From positions 23,368 through 87,367 of the forward strand of contig JAFSYI010000054.1 of NCBI GenBank assembly GCA_017450065.1: a stretch of DNA of 64,000 nt, given 5' to 3'. The stretch is from Lachnospiraceae bacterium (GTDB lineage Bacteria > Bacillota > Clostridia > Lachnospirales > Lachnospiraceae). Positions 61,616 to 64,000 of the stretch are shown one piece after another (position 1 is the first letter of the stretch; the number at the start of each line of letters is the position of its first letter). The notes below the pieces were generated by a model, which had not been told where the DNA came from, did not search any database, and was given only the letters and a program-made list of their open reading frames with translations. The position numbers were made by a program, and so were the translations under genes.

Positions 61616-62428
61616 CTATTCAAATTCAATCTCGTGCTTCTTAAAAAAGTTGTAGAAATAGCGTACATTTTCCAGATCCTGCCATCTTGATACATCCATA
61701 CATTCATCATCCATGTTGTATATTCGGGCATTTAATGTTCCCAGCATAAACGGTGAATGAGTCGCTATAATGAATTGACAGTTCAAAAATCGGGCCAGCT
61801 TGTTGATCTCCTCCGTAAGCTTTTCCTGATTAGACGGGGACAATGACACCTCCGGTTCATCAAGCAAATATAGATTTTCAGGTTCCAAGCTATTCTCTAG
61901 AATAGTCATGGCAGTTTCACCATTAGAGTATTTCTCCTGGTTAAACTGAATACATGCAAGCCGTGACGGTGCACCTTTCATGACCGGTGAGTGAAGCTTA
62001 AGGATTGCTTGCTCCTTTGTGAGGTTATTGATGCGCATCTCATCGAAAACATAGCCATTTTCTAGAGCGCTTTCCTGTTCAACCTTTTTCACCTCATAAA
62101 GCAGATCCTCACTCTTTAAGTAAAGACTACCTTTAGGTATCATCAGCTCATGGCCGTAGTCATCTTCTCCGTAACTTATCGTACATTCTGAAACAAATTG
62201 CTCTATTCCAAGCTGACTGACAGTATAGTCCTCATATCCCCTTGCCTGTATTTTCTTGGCAACCAGGTTTAAAAGAGTTGACTTACCGCAACCATTGTTA
62301 CCATAGAAAATTGTTATCGGAGCAAATATAAAAGGATATATCTCTTTGTTTCGGAACACGTTGTATGGATAAAGATTGGGATTATTTACACGGTGTTCCG
62401 ATACCTTAAAGCTGCTCAAATATATCAT
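61616..62428 (-). CDS. AAA family (ABC-like) ATPase
   Basis: A 270-residue single-domain ATPase of the AAA_21/SMC-like type. Walker A is YGNNGCGKSTLLN, the signature-like stretch YSNGETAM, Walker B LYLLDEPEVSLSP and the switch FIIATHSPFML. There is no membrane part and no nuclease domain. Such ATPases power defence and DNA-repair systems, often with a separate effector. It follows the XRE gene by 41 bp and precedes the 42-residue gene by 12 bp. Confidence 0.85.
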   Translation of the reverse strand: MIYLSSFKVSEHRVNNPNLYPYNVFRNKEIYPFIFAPITIFYGNNGCGKSTLLNLVAKKIQARGYEDYTVSQLGIEQFVSECTISYGEDDYGHELMIPKGSLYLKSEDLLYEVKKVEQESALENGYVFDEMRINNLTKEQAILKLHSPVMKGAPSRLACIQFNQEKYSNGETAMTILENSLEPENLYLLDEPEVSLSPSNQEKLTEEINKLARFLNCQFIIATHSPFMLGTLNARIYNMDDECMDVSRWQDLENVRYFYNFFKKHEIEFE

Positions 62429-62469
62429 CAGATAAATACCTGTCCTTCAAAACACTTATAATAGTATCC

Positions 62470-62751
62470 TTAAGCAGCCATCATATACTCAATAATATGA
62501 ACAGAAGAGGACTGTTCGTCCTCTTCGTGATCCTTGATTATATCGTAAAGATTGGCTTCGTAAAGTTCCATCAATGCGAACATGGTATCTGCCTGGGGAT
62601 AGCTCTTGCCCTTCTCGTATTTGTAGATCGCCTGAACTGATCCAAGGCAAAGATACTCTCTTACGTCATCTACGGAGAGGTTTTTCGCTACACGAAGGCG
62701 CTTCAAATTCTGTCCAACAACCTTCATGTCATATTCCGGACGGTAAATCAT
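62470..62751 (-). CDS. XRE-family transcriptional regulator
   Basis: A 93-residue protein with a helix-turn-helix (about 15-70): VGQNLKRLRVAKNLSVDDV, then VQAIYKYEKGKSYPQADTM, and a short acidic C-terminus. GGAGGAGG eight bases upstream sets the start at 62751; the frame is open to 62844 but that part lies in the promoter. A dyad at its promoter and at the metallophosphoesterase promoter suggests it controls itself and both operons. Confidence 0.88.
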   Translation of the reverse strand: MIYRPEYDMKVVGQNLKRLRVAKNLSVDDVREYLCLGSVQAIYKYEKGKSYPQADTMFALMELYEANLYDIIKDHEEDEQSSSVHIIEYMMAA

Positions 62752-62815
62752 CACATTCCTCCTCCTGTACTCGATACGCGAGCACGCGCTACATGTATTA
62801 TTGGGGAACTTTAAT

Positions 62816-62861
62816 AGCATAACACCGCAGAAACACTTTGTCATTTAACTGTTAGTTGAAA
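62816..62861 (-). promoter_or_regulatory. XRE gene promoter with dyad operator
   Basis: ATGACA (62844-62839), a 17-bp spacer and TATGCT with extended TG (62821-62816). The dyad TTTAACT-GTT-AGTTGAA overlaps the -35, one mismatch from perfect, and matches the site at 61413-61437 at TTTGTCATT, AAC and GTTGAA. Confidence 0.7.
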
Positions 62862-62862
62862 T

Positions 62863-63055
62863 TCACAGATTGCTAACGGCTTTTCTACCGAACGTTTCAT
62901 CGAACCGACTTTTTATATATCGGAATAAATTATCAAAGGATAATACCTTAGCCTTAGGTGCAGGAGGATAACTTTCTTCGGAAGAAGTATCTTCTCTCAT
63001 TTTTATAGTAAACGAAATCGGCTTCTGTTATTTCTTCTACTGTATATAGCTGCAT
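62863..63055 (-). pseudogene. two overlapping short frames, probably one frameshifted small gene
   Basis: Frame 1 (63055-62954) reads MQLYTVEEITEADFVYYKNE before drifting; frame 2 (63000-62863) reads MREDTSSEESYPPAPKAKVL and on to GRKAVSNL. Joining them near 62998 would give one protein of about 64 residues. Frame 1 has a moderate ribosome site. Family not recognised. Confidence 0.35.
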
Positions 63056-63080
63056 AATACCCTTAAATTATATTGGTTTT

Positions 63081-63113
63081 AAAAGCAGCGGATCGTTTCG
63101 ATCCACTGCTTTT
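63081..63113 (-). terminator. terminator after the Rpn-like remnant
   Basis: AAAAGCAGCGGATC pairs with GATCCACTGCTTTT (one G-T pair) around a five-base loop, five bases after the stop codon. Confidence 0.8.
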
Positions 63114-63118
63114 AATGA

Positions 63119-63719
63119 TTATACTTCGCCGGCTTTAAGATGTTCTATTTCCTTCAGCGCTGCTTCAAGCTGCTTAGAGGTTTCATCAAGCTTTTGCTCG
63201 GCTTCGCTGCATTTCTGCTCCGCATCATCGGCACGCTTCTTTTCACGATCGGTATTATCCTTCTCCTGTTTAATACCTTTCTTAACGCCTTCTTCAACAC
63301 CGGCCTTAAATCCGGTTTTGTAGCTGCTTGCCCAGTCGCGCTCATAGCGTTCCCTGGCCTCACATTGTAGTCTGATTGCTTCATCCGATGATACAGCATA
63401 TATTGAATTTGCCGCCTCTTTAGCGAAATCATACTGATTGGCGATCATCTTTATTTCCTCCCAGGTCTTGGCCTTAAACAGGCGTGCCCATACATCCAGA
63501 TCATTCTTTTTATCATCTTCAGTCGCACTATCTATACATCTTAAGTTTAGCACATTTATCCCAAATTTGTCAGTATAAACATGCCCGTCTCGGATGTTTT
63601 TGATCCTGTAACGGGAATAAAACTCGCTCATACCGTCAAACAGATCAAAGTCTATGATACCTATATGCAGGCATGGCATAGCATATGGCTGTATTTCTTT
63701 TTCCTTTTATCTCAAACAT
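63119..63719 (-). pseudogene. Rpn/PD-(D/E)XK transposase-like gene, truncated and frameshifted
   Basis: The long part (from 63679) reads IGIIDFDLFDGMSEFYSRYR, later DLDVWARLFKAKTWEEIKM and EEGVKKGIKQEK, which fits the C-terminal half of Rpn-type recombination-promoting nucleases, ending in a Glu/Lys coil. Upstream, MFEIKGK (ATG 63719) is in another frame and would join EIQPYAMPCLHIG by a one-base change at an A-run. The N-terminal nuclease half is missing. Confidence 0.6.
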
Positions 63720-63740
63720 GACTACCTGGTTCCTCCTATG

Positions 63741-64000
63741 CTACGATCCTTTCATATCTTCGGAGTTTACCACCTTCATCATGTATGTATAAGGATCGAG
63801 CTCATTATTTTCTATCATCGAGAATATCTGGGGCGTGCATCCTGAAACCAGGATCACACCTGCCTCGTTCATGGTAACGGGTTGCTGCCTGTTCCGGCTG
63901 CACACATTCCAGAAAACCAGCTGGGGCAGCTTATACCCGAACTTCCCGAATTCTGACTTTGCATATTCAAAGTTGGTGAGTGAGGAATTACCTGCGCACC
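63741..64000 (-). CDS. DUF2828 (vWA/TROVE-like) protein, 5' end outside the window
   Basis: The last 86 codons of a gene that enters from the right edge. LPQLVFWNVCSRNRQQPVTM and ILVSGCTPQIFSMI match the conserved C-terminus of DUF2828 proteins, which are related to von Willebrand A / Ro60-like folds. The stop is at 63741. Function is unknown in bacteria; RNA binding is suspected for relatives. Confidence 0.7.
   Translation of the reverse strand, partial: CAGNSSLTNFEYAKSEFGKFGYKLPQLVFWNVCSRNRQQPVTMNEAGVILVSGCTPQIFSMIENNELDPYTYMMKVVNSEDMKGS

Noticed and set aside
1-64000. CRISPR arrays, tRNA and rRNA genes
   Set aside because: No regularly spaced repeat arrays and no tRNA- or rRNA-like stretches were found on reading the gaps.

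Overview
The window looks like chromosome of a Gram-positive anaerobe of the Lachnospiraceae, most like Butyrivibrio or a close relative. This is inferred from gene content and style: strong AGGAGG-type ribosome sites, moderate GC, clostridial-type families (DUF975, NhaC, ClpC, zinc-ribbon plus single-helix proteins), xylan enzymes of families GH10 and GH120, and many GGDEF/EAL/HD-GYP proteins. No rRNA, tRNA, CRISPR array or intact insertion sequence was seen. Almost everything is on the minus strand; only three convincing genes (DUF975 protein, ThrH-like phosphatase, sensor-GGDEF protein) are on the plus strand.

Layout. 1-3.2 kb: an HD-GYP protein (cut by the window edge), an esterase and a XerD-type recombinase. 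3.6-11.2 kb: a DUF975 membrane protein, then a minus-strand run nhaC - diguanylate cyclase - zinc-ribbon protein - argS - ADP-ribose pyrophosphatase. 11.4-12.2 kb: a double-glycine-leader peptide gene and a proline-rich small gene separated by strong hairpins. 12.3-15.7 kb: an amino-sugar block (glmM with an in-frame N-terminal helix-turn-helix, a left-handed beta-helix transferase, nagB). 15.7-25.2 kb: GH120 beta-xylosidase, GGDEF-EAL protein, GH10 xylanase lipoprotein, queH, trxA, a nucleoid-associated protein, greA and a tandem-repeat protein. 25.4-31.5 kb: thrH, two divergent GGDEF sensors, a small membrane protein, radA and a conserved small protein. 31.6-39.6 kb: clpC and two large cell-surface proteins. 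40-46.7 kb: purE-M-N-D, an M29 aminopeptidase and pyrE. 46.8-53.1 kb: an RsbV/RsbW-like pair, a heterodimeric ABC exporter and mgtE. From about 53.1 kb to the right edge the sequence turns accessory: AT-richer, with hairpin repeats, a toxin-antitoxin pair, broken genes, a large AAA/PD-(D/E)XK protein, a GAF-GGDEF protein and an XRE-controlled island.

How parts work together. Six proteins handle cyclic di-GMP, which suggests dense second-messenger control. GlmM, the beta-helix transferase and NagB all act around glucosamine phosphates and UDP-GlcNAc. The secreted GH10 xylanase and the apparently cytoplasmic GH120 beta-xylosidase would cut xylan outside and xylo-oligosaccharides inside.

Most interesting: (i) two promoters at 61.4 and 62.8 kb share a dyad overlapping an ATGACA -35 box, tying an XRE repressor, an AAA ATPase, a metallophosphoesterase and several tiny or unknown genes into one apparent regulon; (ii) a DNA-binding domain fused in frame to GlmM, with repeated TACCGCAGA sites at its own promoter; (iii) an orphan double-glycine-leader peptide; (iv) a 68-bp palindromic element inserted in frame inside an ABC-transporter nucleotide-binding domain. 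All family names are from recognition of motifs by eye; no database search was run.
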